Assembly (NCBI GenBank): GCA_009746045.1
Contig: RPFO01000972.1
Span: forward strand, 299,001 to 363,000
Length of the DNA: 64,000 nucleotides
Direction: 5' to 3'
From: Mesostigma viride
Lineage: Eukaryota; Streptophyta; Mesostigmatophyceae; Mesostigmatales; Mesostigmataceae
Numbering within the stretch: position 1 is the first letter of the stretch; each line of letters begins with the position of its first letter. Positions 21,301-38,028 of the stretch are shown one piece after another. A program made the translations under genes and the position numbers. Below the pieces are notes generated by a model. It worked only from the letters and a program-made list of their open reading frames with translations. It was not told where the DNA came from and searched no databases.

Positions 21301-21339
21301 CGTCACGTGAGCATAAGTCCTCAGGGAAATGAATATGGG

Positions 21340-22215
21340 ATTAATTAATTAATTAATAGACACGTGACTGCGTCACGTGAGCATAAGTCCTAAGTGGGAG
21401 CGGAACATGGGATGGAATGGATGGTATAAGCTATCGAGGTCCTAGTTACAGGGGTGTGGGCACCGCGGCCCGAATCGCTATGAATGCCATACTTGGTCAC
21501 ACGCGGTACCCCCACAGGCTTGGGGGTGGTCTCCTTCATCACTACTTGCCATCTATCCTTGCGCACCATCTGCCTCCATATTACAGACAAACCAGGAGGC
21601 TGCCCGGGCGTGAGCCCGTCACACGTGTCTAGTGTAGCACATGTCTATCAAGGAAAGTCCGAGTCTATCAAGGAAAGTCCACGGGTGGCGGCCCTGCCGC
21701 GTGCGGCCCGGGGCACGCCAGGTGAGGACATATCGATCGCCCAGGCTGGGCGGGCTTGGTGCCAGCTAGTCTACTGGATGAACCTGGAGAATATCAACTT
21801 AATTAATCTGCCTAGCCTGGCACCTGGCCCGCACAGATCAGGTAGACACATCAGATAGACTAGCTGGCACCAAGCCCGCCCAGCCTGGGCGATTATATGT
21901 CCTCACCTGGCGTGCCCCAGGCCGCGCGCAGCACGGGCCGCCACCTGTGGACTTTCCGTGATAGACTAGGCATGGACATGTGCTACCCTAGACGTGACGG
22001 GCGTTGGGCTCGCACCCGAGCAGCCTCCTGGTTTGTCTGTATTCTGTAATATGGAGGCAGATGGTACGCGAGGATAGATGGCAAGTAGTGATGAAGGAGA
22101 CCACCTCCAGGTCTGTGGGGGCTAGCTCCGCGTGTGACCGCGTATGGCATTCATAGCGATTCGGGCCGTGATACCCACAACCCTGTAACTAGGACCTAGA
22201 TTAATGAATTAATTA
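21340..22215. mobile_element. Foldback element of the TTAA/CACGTGAC family, copy 1
   Basis: The arm at about 21,360-21,790 is repeated inverted at about 21,840-22,200, with small indels, around a short centre. It is edged by runs of TTAATTAA. The outermost bases of the left arm read CACGTGACTGCGTCACGTG, a palindrome in itself. No protein is encoded. Related copies lie at 22,220-23,560 and near 36,350-36,600. Confidence 0.65.
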
Positions 22216-22219
22216 ATTA

Positions 22220-23560
22220 GTTTATTAATTAATAGACACATGACTGCGTCACGTGAGCATAAGTCCTCAGTGGGAGGGGAACATGGGATGGAATGGATGG
22301 TGTAAGCTATCTAGGTCCTAGTTACAGGGGTGTGGGCACCGCGGCCCGAATCGCTATGAATGGCCATGCGCGGTCACACGCGGAGCCCCCACAGACTTGG
22401 GGGTGGTCTCCTTCATCACTACTTGTCATCTATCCTTGCGTACCATCTGCCTCCATATTACAGACAAACCAGGAGGCTGCCCGGGCGTGAGCCCGTCGCG
22501 TCTAGTGTAGCACATGTCCATGCCGAGTCTATCAAGGAAAGTCCACGGGTGGCGGCGCGCCCTGCCGCGCGCGGCCTGGTGCACGCCCCATGAGGACATA
22601 TCGTCCAGTCTGGGCGGGTTTGGTGCCAGCTAGTCTATCTGATGTGTCTACCTGATCTGTGCGGGCCAGGTGACCGGCTAGGCCCAGGCGCCTGTGCCTA
22701 ATAATGTGGGAAACATAGGCTAGGGCAAATCAGCGTACAAATCCTCATTACTAATGTGCAAACCAAAGGGGATGTTAAGGGCCTTGCGCAGCATGTTGGT
22801 GACGTTGCCGTGGAGTCGTTGCTCCAGCTTCTGCGTCAGTGTCCAGGTCTCGGCGCCGTAGGTCAGGATCGTCATGCAGAATGACGACCTTGAAGAGGTC
22901 ACGCTTGACGATCCGGGGTAGGGCGGGGTTGCTCCACCAGCGGCGGTGGTCATGGAGTTGCGCCCACGCCATGCCGATCCGTGTCGTCGGGTCATCCTCG
23001 CAGTCGGAAAGCCAACTGCCGAGCATGCAGCTTGAAGCGGCCTGAAGTAGGGTAGGGGACCTCGGTGTCGTCTAAGAGGCGGAGTGTGGGTGGGGGCCCT
23101 GCCATGCCGAGGGCCAGGGCCTCCGTTTTGGGGCTGATTTCTAGACCAACCGCCCGAGCCTCGAGCGCCAGGCAGTCCAGCCAAAGTTGGGCAGACTCCG
23201 GCTTCTCGATGAGCGTGATGTCGTCGGCATAAATGAGGTCAGCTAGTAAATTCTGCTTGTGAGTCGGCCCCCCTTCTCCAAGCTCGTTCGTGATCGCTAG
23301 GCCGGGGGCACGGCCTGCAGTGCTAGCAAAGCGAGCACGTGCCTGGCGCATAACATAATCCACTACAATAATAAACAGGCCGGTAAGGCGACAGGACGCA
23401 AACCTGCCAGACGCCGGTTTGCAGTGGGCATGGCGGGGTAAAGCCGTGTTGAGGACCTAGATAGCTTACATAATCCATTCCATCCCATGCATGTTACCCA
23501 CCCACTGAGGACTTATGCTCACGTGACGCAGTCACGTGTCTATTAATTAATTAATTAATT
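22220..23560. mobile_element. Same family, copy 2, enclosing a LINE fragment
   Basis: The left end (about 22,230-22,670) repeats the copy 1 arm; the right end (about 23,445-23,560) is an inverted, shorter version. Both ends abut TTAATTAA runs, suggesting a TTAA target preference. The middle carries a degraded non-LTR reverse transcriptase on the minus strand. Confidence 0.55.
22730..23363 (-). pseudogene. Non-LTR retrotransposon (LINE) reverse transcriptase fragment
   Basis: The upstream part encodes LLADLIYADDITLIEKPES; YADD (about 23,220-23,231) is the reverse transcriptase catalytic motif, followed by a GLEISPKTEALALG segment as in LINE polymerases. After a frame change the downstream part encodes TYGAETWTLTQKLEQRL and MLRKALNI, the C-terminal thumb-like segment common in LINEs of the RTE/jockey sort. 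The N-terminal endonuclease and much of the polymerase are missing, so it is inactive. Confidence 0.75.
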
Positions 23561-24159
23561 AATTCTGAGGCACATGCGGCTGGGGCCGGCTAGCTGGGCA
23601 CCTGGCCCAGACAGATCAGGTCAATACATCAGATACACTAGCTGGCACCAACCGCCCACGCAGCTCCAGGGCGCTTTGTCGTGGCCGTGTGCGGCAAATA
23701 ATTAATAAGCACGTGACTGCGTCACGTGGGTGCCAATACAGAGTACAGGAACCTTCAACCCTACATGCACAGCGAGAAGGAGGGAGGGCGCCCTAGCGCT
23801 AGCTTCTCTCACTGCCGCAAGTGGGCAGGCCACAGAGCGCTCTCTCCAAGTGTGCGGCAAGGTGGCTAGTATCCCCGGCCGGAATCGACTTTCCACGATT
23901 AGCTAGCTAGGCAGGCGCTCATGAAGGAATTAAATCCTTAGTCAGTGGGCATGTAAATTCTATGAACATGTAATGACTCCAGCTGCGGCACCCGCAAACC
24001 TGCAACTATAGAGACTAGATAGACACAGATCCATCCCATTCCATTTCTTTTCATTCATGTTATAAAGTTACGTGATGCAACACACGTATTAACCCCATAG
24101 CTCACGGGACAAGGCGGCACCCCCAACAGTCCTGCTTACCAGCCTAGTTCCGTTCAATT
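23561..24159. other. Non-coding stretch with another foldback terminus
   Basis: At about 23,700-23,730 the sequence TAATTAATAAGCACGTGACTGCGTCACGTG is another terminus of the foldback family. Nothing else is recognised. Confidence 0.4.
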
Positions 24160-24350
24160 GAGGATAAGCGGCTGTTCCTCTCGTGCCGCAAGAAGCTGCA
24201 CGACCTCTCCTGGACGCTGGACGACGACCTGACCCCCACTCAGCAGCAGCAGCGACGCGACCGGCCAGTGGCTGAGTACCTCCGCCACAAGCAAGATCCC
24301 AAGAAGCCCAAGGTGTTCTGGCGGGGCGGGGCCCCATGATCGTCAACAAC
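24160..24350 (+). pseudogene. LINE ORF2 N-terminal-side fragment
   Basis: A frame of 60 codons with LFLSCRKKLHDL, DDDLTPTQQQQR and VFWRGG. The 'LTP-Q-R ... WRG' pattern resembles a segment before the reverse transcriptase in plant and algal LINEs. Its frame ends at TGA 24,340, while a shifted frame continues. It lies in the opposite orientation to the fragment at 22,730-23,363. Confidence 0.35.
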
Positions 24351-25268
24351 CAGCTGTGGAATCCCCCTAGCTAGGGGCTAGATTAGCCATTTAGTCACAC
24401 CAATGCTCGGGTGATGCAACCTTGACATCGCCATCCCATAGCGCAATGCCAATGCAGGGTAGAACGTACGTAGCCATGCATAGCCCAACCAGCCGTAGCC
24501 AACAGACATCAGCCAGCCTAGCTATGCGCTTCGCCTAGCACTGCTTGTTTGCTCACGTCTCCATAGCAATGCAATGCTCACACGGGACATATTGCACCCA
24601 CACTAGGAGATGCCACGGATCGTTTAGTTAGACGGGTCCGATGAAGCACCCCGTGGCATGCCTGTGGCGTGAGGGAAGGGGGGGGGTCTCTGCGCGCCCC
24701 CCTACCTGTTGTGCACACTCATGGATTAAAAGTACTTAAAGTGCTCCGTGACTCCCCAGCGGGAGCACGTGTTTAATTAATTAATTAATTTAATTAATTA
24801 ATTAATTAATTAATCAATTAATCGTTTAAAGGCAACCAGTGCAGTCATTATGATGATGGCGTACTCCATGGCATTTGCTGCATGCTAATGCATGACAACA
24901 TTGACTACCTCAGGGCCTGTTCAGCATCCATGTGGCCATGTAAACCATGCAACACGACGATGACGACATTCACATCATTTCCTCCCAGAAGTTATAAAAA
25001 CTATAACATCAAAACAGTTTAGTCATTTCATTGCGAGCAGGGTACTCCAGCACTTGCCTATTTATCCACATGGCTATTCCTGCCCTAACCTTCTGTGCAC
25101 CTTCGTGTCTCGCAGTCATGTTGCTGCGAAACGGATCTCCCAACGCTTGGGGGATCCAGACATGGCCCTGCTATTGCCTAGACAACTTTTGTATGATTGT
25201 ACAACTGAAAATTGTTGTCAATTTATTGCGAGCAGCATTACCCGGCGTATTTGGGGGATCAAGTTACA
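24351..25268. other. Non-coding stretch with a (TTAA)n run
   Basis: A run of TTAATTAA lies at 24,772-24,825. No gene is recognised. It follows the 3' end of the COMM-domain gene on the minus strand. Confidence 0.4.
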
Positions 25269-28200
25269 CTAAACCCCAACACTGGGAGGATCCAGATGGC
25301 TCTGCACCTCCTCCAGCTGCATGATCAGGCTTTCCAGGTCACGCTTTGACAGCTCAAACACGTGGTCATTGGCGTCCACGCTTGCAGGGCCCCCATCAGG
25401 GCGGCCAGGCGGTGACAGGTGGAGGTGCAGCTGCAGCAGCGGCGCGTTGATGCCTGCGAGCTTGCTGCTGGACAGGACGTGCTGGTGTGTGTGCGTGATA
25501 AAATATTTTGTGCGCATGATCAACATCGGGAGCGGGAAGCGCGCGGATCAACAAATAAAATTTTTAGAGAATACATGTTTGATAACACATAACAAACAGT
25601 CAGGAGTGGGGATCGCGCGTATCGTGTCTTGGTCGAACAACAAATAGAAAACTAAATGCTGCTCAATGGTGCTATACGTTAGTACGTGGAAACGTGTGTA
25701 TTGGCATGGGGAGCAATCTCAGTGCCACAAGAGCAGTGGTGGAGGAGATGAGCGCAGAGATGCGTCAAGCAGTATCAATGAGTCGACCATCGCAGGCCAG
25801 AGAATCGGGAGAATCCGGACCATGGAAGTATGCCAGCAACTAGCTCGCTGCTGGACAGGGCGTGCTAGATTGAGGAAATGGCGCCCAGAAAACCACTCCA
25901 ATCACAGCGACGGCAGAGACGCGCCAGCAGCCAACAGTAAACTGCCAGCATAGGCACTGCCCATGGAGAAGCAGTTACCCACTGCTTACAGGGTCGGCTC
26001 TTGGCCATCCCTTCCCGGCTGCTATGGGTACAGAAATTCTGATAGCCGCCTTTAATCGCCACCTCTAATAGCTTCAGAACCCCCTTCCCCTACTCGAAAT
26101 TTCAGAGCTCGAACACCGCATCCCCAACAAGGTAGGCGTCCTGGTCATACTATCCCAACCTCCATGCATAGACGCATAGGCAAGGGCCAGCATGATAGTT
26201 TGCTAGGGTACATGGTAATACTAATGCCAATGATCATCCCAGCCAGCCCAACCTCAAGGGCTGCATGTGGGGTAGAACCATAGAGGCAGACCATAGACGC
26301 GGCTGCCAGGCGTCGATCAGCATGCAATCTCCAAACAAGATAAATTCCTGGCTGGAAGACGGCAGTCGAGCTATGGAATTGGCTCTAGAGGACAGAATGC
26401 GTGCGGGCTCAACGGCTATAGGCATCGTGCATGCATGGCACACAACGGCGGCCGTTATCCTGCCATAAGGGCCGAGGGCGCAGGATAAGCGCGCACACCG
26501 CTAATGCAGGATCAACACGAACCATGAATTGGCATCATGGTCTATGTGGACGCACTAGCTAGCATCGTCGCCCAACATAGCATACATTGGAGCAGACGCG
26601 GAGATTCGCTATCAACACGTACCACGCTAACGAAGCACACATAGGAGCGGACGATATTACTATGATATTCGATGCCAACACGTACCACCACCCTCCAATC
26701 AAAGTCCAGCAAACCGCCTGCGGCGTCCACACGCACACTCGCAGCGTCCATCCCGGCTTGTGATGACAGCGGGTCTCTCGTGATCGGCGCCCCCGCCACC
26801 GAGCTCCGCCCCCCTTCCCCCGCTTCCACCCCTCCCTGAGCCGCCGGCAAGGCACCCACTGCTGACTTGCCCGCCTGGGCTTCCACCGCTTCCTCGGAAC
26901 CGTCATGTACAGCTGTGGACTCATCCGGGGTGGCTGCTGAGCCTGCCAAATGTGCCGCCCCTTGCTGCTGCAGCAGCCGGTCTGGCGAGGCAAAGGTACG
27001 GCCCTTTCCTGGGTCCACGAGCCCTTGGGCATCCACCTTGTTAGTGATAAGTGGGCTGTGGGTAAACAGTGGGCCGGTGGTAGTAAGTGATGCGGAGGCG
27101 GTGGACACATGCGCGGAGCGTGCGCGGATGACCCGCCCGTGGGCCGCGACGGCCCCCGCCAGCACAGCACAGGCGCGCGGGTCAAGTGGGTCGGGGCAGT
27201 GCTGACTCAGCTCGTTCAGGGCCTGGGGGGAGAGGGGGGGCGGCAGAGAGGGGGATGTCGGGGATCAGGGAGGGAAGTGTGTGTGTGTGTGGGGGGGGCG
27301 AGCGATACGTCTGGGGATGGTGAGGGAAGGGGAAGGAAATACCATTCCTTCCTTCCTTTCTTCCTTCCTTCCTTCCTTCCTTCCTTCCTTCTTTCCTTCC
27401 TTCCTTCCTTCCTTTCTTCCTTCCTTCCTTCCTTCCTTCCTTCCTTCCTTCCTTCCTTCCTTCCTTCCTTCCTTCCTTCCTTCCTTCCTTCCTTCCTTCC
27501 TTCCTTCCTTCCTTCCTTCCTTCCTTCCTTCCTTTCGCACACCTCCGTTGGGAGAGTCGCGGGTTATCAACTTCGACAGGTGACAGGTGACAGGTGACTG
27601 GTGACAGGTGACAGGTGACAGGTGACAGGTGACAGGTGACAGGTGACAGGTGACAGGTGACAGGTGACAGGTGACAGGTGACAGGTGACAGGTGACAGGT
27701 GACAGGTGACAGGTGACAGGTGACAGGTGACAGGTGACAGGTGACAGGTGACAGGTGACAGGTGACAGGTGACAGGTGACAGGTGACAGGTGACAGGTGA
27801 TGGTAATGGTATCGAACGGTCAGAATGATGCAGCAAAGAAAGGTCGTGTGACATGGTGCGCTGGCGTACAACCGGAGGAAAGGGAGGTACCTGCGACATG
27901 GTGCATTGGCGCCCGGAGGCATCTTCCAGGAAGGTCAGCAGGCAGGGACCCAGCTCGTTGCCGAGCTGTTCCTTGAGACGGGAGGCGGCCTTGGCAGGAT
28001 CCGTCCCGGCATGCAGTGACAGCAGAAGGGCCTCGACTACCTGCAAGGTATAGGGGTGAATAGGGGGGAACAGGGGTGCATAGGGGAGAATAGGAGAGAC
28101 TAGGGGGGTGAACAAGTGTGAAAAGGGACGTATTCAGTCGGAAACAAAAGGACCCAAGATATATACAAACAATTTATACAAGAAAACAATAAATACAAGC

Positions 28201-28500
28201 AAGCAAACAACACAAAGTTTGGCAAGAATAACCAAGCAGCCCCACTGGAATGCTGGCATCCAAATGCCGTTTCTGCTCGCCAGGACACATGCGTCCACCA
28301 AGCGGCCTTTCCCCAAATACAGGGGCCAAATCCTCGATCGAATGCATTGCAGCAATTCCGAGTACTGCGTAAACAGGCATGCACGTTCCAAATTAACTAG
28401 GTGCCGGGCCAGCAATGACTCGACAGCTTACCGTTTTTACTGACGCGGCGTCGTGCTGCCGAAGCAACCCTGAAAGCATTGTAGGACTCGGTTCAGCCAT
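25269..28500 (-). CDS. COMM-domain-containing protein, 4 exons
   Basis: Exons on the minus strand are 28,500-28,432 (starts MAEPSPTMLSGLL), 28,040-27,891, 27,222-26,686 and 25,481-25,269 (stop TAG). All junctions are phase 0 with GT-AG ends, giving 322 residues. Residues 24-73 form the helical N-terminal part (VVEALLLSLHAG). The COMM domain is split by the last intron: LLDFDWRVV before it, HVLSSSKLAGINAPLLQ and FELSKRDLESLIMQLEEV after it. The WRV-x-L-SSS pattern is closest to COMMD4 in my memory, but the subfamily is not settled. COMMD proteins form the Commander complex in endosomal recycling. About 120 residues of Ala/Gly/Ser-rich sequence in exon 3 make it much longer than the usual 200. 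Introns contain copies of exon edges and long satellites. Confidence 0.75.
25843..25866 (-). repeat. Copy of COMM exon 4 acceptor edge
   Basis: The stretch reading GCTGCTGGACAGGGCGTGCT (plus strand) matches the real exon 4 start at 25,460-25,483 with few changes, 383 bp upstream within intron 3. Confidence 0.7.
26604..26626 (-). repeat. Copy of COMM exon 3 donor edge
   Basis: CAACACGTACCAC (plus strand) at 26,613-26,625 is identical to the real donor region at 26,677-26,689. Neighbouring bases are also similar (ATTCGCTAT against ATTCGATGC). It lies within intron 3 in the same orientation. Confidence 0.65.
27345..27535. repeat. (CCTT)n microsatellite
   Basis: About 190 bp of CCTT with a few TTTC interruptions, in intron 2 of the COMM-domain gene. 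Confidence 0.95.
27576..27800. repeat. (ACAGGTG)n heptamer array, about 32 copies
   Basis: An almost pure 7 bp satellite in intron 2 of the COMM-domain gene, with one ACTGGTG variant near its left end. On the plus strand every unit contains GGTGA, but the gene runs on the minus strand, where the unit reads CACCTGT. Confidence 0.95.
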
Positions 28501-29145
28501 GCTAATTGTTCAGTGCAGGTTGTCACCAGGACTTGAAGAGATGGGAAATTGATTTGTAAAATCCTGTCAAACTGCTGCTTTAGTCCGAATGCCCAACTGA
28601 TTTAGCGCTGTGAGAGTCAGGCATTGGCTAGAGAATTCCAGGCGGCCATCAAATTCTCATTCTAACCCATGCCTGCGATGGTGCCACAGTATAAATCGGT
28701 TCGGACGATATTCTCGTGAATTGCAAAGACTTCACCACCACGTTTGATAAAAAAAATTGACCTCCACGTTGATCAATTCTGGTTATTAAATCATAGCACG
28801 GTGTGCGCCAACTGCCAAGTGCTAATTAAATTATTACGAGGCCCCGCGTACTACTGTACCTACGTAGTAAAATTTACCAAGGGCACGGACGTGAGGATGA
28901 CAGGGCGACCATACTATACTGTTAGGAAATGGCTGAATGGGAAGAATTTATTAGGCCGGGCAGGGGCCGGGCAAAATTTGCCCAATAATCGCCCAGTAGC
29001 TACTAGCTACTGGTCAGATAGCCGAATAGCCTGTTTCAAGAGTACCTATTAAACCATAACGCAGGCCACATGCAACCATATTGCAAACGACCGTCGAAGT
29101 GGTTACCAGTGAATTACCACGGACAGAATGATCTGAATACCGGTA
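28501..29145. other. Intergenic, nothing recognised
   Basis: Upstream of the COMM-domain gene. No second gene is supported. Confidence 0.4.
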
Positions 29146-29557
29146 CACCCCCCCCCCCACGTTTAAGATTGGGGTCCGGCCAACCCAGGGCTGCGATCTT
29201 AAACCTAAAATCAAATCCAGGGTTGACGATCTTAAACCTGAGAAGATCTTAAACCTGAGGGGGCGCGGCGCGGCGCGCCCCGCCGGAGCCCGCCAATAAT
29301 TGATGCATGAGTCCTGCAGTGTAAGCCATGATTGGAAGTTTTTGACATTAATAACAACACCGCCAATAAATAATAAAAAAAAATCAATACCGTTGCTCGT
29401 GGTCTGTACACTGGGCACTGGCCGGAACTTGGCAGCTTTTTGTACCAACTTTAAGATCTTTTTGCCCAAAACCAGCCCTGCGATCTTAAACCTAAAATTT
29501 CAAAATCCAGGGGCTCATGATCTTAAACCTGAGAATCTTAAACGTGGGGGGGGGGTG
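29146..29557. mobile_element. MITE with TA target, 412 bp
   Basis: Ends are inverted repeats of about 22 bp (CACCCCCCCCC then ACGTTTAAGATT), flanked on both sides by TA (29,144-29,145 and 29,558-29,559). Inside are four or more copies of GATCTTAAACCT. TA duplication with short inverted ends fits a Tc1/mariner-type non-autonomous element; the superfamily is inferred. Confidence 0.65.
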
Positions 29558-29559
29558 TA

Positions 29560-30139
29560 ATCTGACCGGTGACGTGACTAGTAGAAACTACGGTATGTGG
29601 TGCCGCCGAGCAAACGCACGTGCACGTGTGTGCACGTGCGTTCGCGAAGGCACGTGCGCGTGCGTTCTTACGTCTTCGGGTCCAGTGAGGAAAGCTCCAC
29701 TTACCCCACTGCATGACCGCAACAACCTGGTAGGTACGTAATAGGTAAGCCTGCACGAAATTGCTAGCTGCGAATTGAGGTACAAAGTCGTGGCATATGG
29801 CATGCCGCATGTGAAGCTGGGAAATTCGAGCTCGACGTATCCGTGGCTTTCAGCATTTTTGTGAGCAGAGGAATGGGGCTTGAATCTGTACGCCTAAGCT
29901 GAGTACTGCGCGCGATGATTTTTACAGGGATACATGCCGATATAGGTAATTTGGGTGGCTAGAGTCGATGACGATCTGACGGGGTCAATTTATTGTCATT
30001 TCGAACCCGTGGCTGTGTCCAAGTAGTACCTCTTGTTTACGGAATGCCAACTTGAACCCTTTTGCATAACGAGGATGGCTTTCCTGTAGACGTTTTTCTG
30101 GAATATTAACCTTTCTAGGTTGACTACCAGAGGATCAGA
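29560..30139. other. Intergenic, upstream of THG1
   Basis: Contains a region of alternating CACGTGTGTGCACGTGCG-like sequence (29,620-29,660). No gene is seen. The THG1 promoter must lie here. Confidence 0.4.
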
Positions 30140-35761
<5,622 letters not shown>

Positions 35762-38028
35762 CAGGAATAGTTGTCTCACATAATACTGTCATCATGACCA
35801 GAATTCGGTAGTATATACGTTTAGTATATCTGTTAGAAACTACCTCATGATTTTGAAAACAGGTTGGTGCGCACCTCCTAGGCTCCATATTCCAAGGTAC
35901 TCTCCATCGCGAATAGGCATTGTGGCGGGAAGGTTGGATCCATCTGGCATGCCTGCTAGAGGGTCCCAAGAAGTCAGTAAACCTGGTTTTTCTGCAAGGC
36001 AGTTAGAAGACTGGACTGAAGTTCCAAGCATGCAGGTGCTGGTTGTCTTTTTGACACTGGTGGGCACTCCTGTCCGCTGTCCTGAGGGAGTCAGGAACCT
36101 TGCTTCATTCACATCGGGGGATGATCGACACCAAAAATGCCTCCGCCACAAAAATCATGTGACAGGAACCTGCCTCAAACTATGTCTGGCCGGCTAGCTT
36201 GGGGAGGGAAGGGGGGGGGGGCAAATCGTCACTACTGCAAGTTATTGAATGTATGAGCGCCATGCCTGGTGCCCATGTCACATGCCTGGTGGACTACACC
36301 TGATCGAGGCACAATATGATCGATCGAGCAGACTCTAGTATTGGACTGCACCTTATATGTATCCATTAATTCATATTAATTAACGTGTGACTGCATACAT
36401 GCACATGCATGCTTGCATGGGTGGGTTAGCTAATCCATAATTGGGGACATGTCCCCCTCCCGAGTGATTCGGGCCGTGGTGCCCACAACCCTGTAACTAG
36501 GTCTTAGATAGCTAGCTCGATCCATCCATCCCCTCTCACTCGACTGTACTGAGGACTGATGCTCACGTAATGCTGTTACGTGTTAATTAATATACTACTA
36601 TTAATTAATGTCCCCCTCCCACTAGAATCGAAGCTGCCCATGTGGCAAGTAGTCACCCATGCATGCATTCACGCGCCTCCGGGTTGGGATCAGTCGATCA
36701 CGGGGTACCAAATTTTGAGGAGGTACCTTTCATCCCTGTTTGATGCACAGAAAGAAGGGGGCATGTGACCCCCCCCCTTCTTAGTAGTCACCCATGACGC
36801 ATTGTATTAAGTGAGACGACTACTTATATAACTTTGATTTGTCAACTTCAGTACTCATGTGATAGGCTAACTAATGTCCTTATATGCCCTAGCACATGTC
36901 GCTGTCGACAGCACCCCATGCAGAGATAGTGGCTTTGGACCTGGGTAAATTGAGCCACCGAAGGGGCACTGGTTCAGTATTGACCGGCCCCCATCGTCCC
37001 CTATTCTAGATGGAGCACCTGGGAAGCAGCCCAACGGCCCCAAAGCCATGACCACAGGGCCACATGCCTTGATGGCCTTGCCAACTGAGTGGCACCGTCC
37101 CATCCAGCACAACAGGGCTTCTACATCTTGACATAAGGGCCCCGAAACGGTACATCGCAAGAAGCAGGGCCAGCCAGATGGCGATGCCATCAACTGGCCA
37201 TAAGCATGTCGAGGAGACGCCATGGCCAGCTACCATGGCTGATCCCATGAGCGCTTCATCAGACCGGCCCATGGCAAGCCTATGCCGTCCTTTCACTGCT
37301 GCAAGTGCCAGAAAAATATATCCAGACCTGCCCACCCTTATCGCCCATCATGGAGGAAAAAGATAATGGACAGCAACGTCCACTGACGATGCCTCGTTGT
37401 GCAATGGGTTAGGCGCTTGGCAGTAGCATCTCAACGCTGGACGATCCTCTTGCCGAACAGGCCCACCAGATGCGGAGTCGCCGTGACAAATGGTGGCTGT
37501 CAAAAGGCTCCCCATGCTGTGCCCACCTGCCTCTCTGCGACATCCTATAGAAGCAGACGGCCTTCTGATGACCTTGTGAGGCGTGGCCTGTGCCCCTTGT
37601 CAGGTGACATAGCCCCACGCACTGGCCATGATCCCCAGGGCCCAGGCCCCAGGGACACCTACTTCCCGCAAGCATCCTCGACGCAATTCAAACTCGGTCC
37701 AACACCTTGTCGCACTTGTGCATACTTTGAGTGCCTCTCTCCTCAACCACCCTCAGCTTATCATATTCTGGATAACTGTGTCTCTCCTTCCCACGCCCTT
37801 CTTCCCATGGAGACGTCCTCTTTAAGCTTTCTTCCCTCCAACATCCTTGACACGCCTCCCTTCCCGAACGTCATTGATGGGCCCTCCCGCACCGTCGACA
37901 AAGCCCCCCAGGCAACGATCCCCCCAGAGGGGTTTCCATTAACAAGCGAAAGGCCCTATGCTGTAACGGCACGCATGCAAAGAAGATCCCTTCTGGCCAT
38001 CTTTGACAAGCTTGAGAGCCCTTCGTTC
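35762..38028. other. Intergenic region with a foldback fragment
   Basis: Between two convergent genes (THG1 plus, SPATA17 minus). About 36,350-36,600 contains a partial inverted copy of the TTAA/CACGTGAC foldback family (shared GATTCGGGCCGTGGTGCCCA and CCTGTAACTAGG). An open frame from about 37,399 on the plus strand runs antisense into SPATA17 exon 7. It has no recognised motif and I do not call it a gene. Confidence 0.45.

Noticed and set aside
27182-28115. Open frames up to 246 codons rich in CHLSPVT or RKEG repeats
   Set aside because: They come from the (CCTT)n and (ACAGGTG)n satellites in the COMM gene intron. Only the 150 bp exon inside this span is real.
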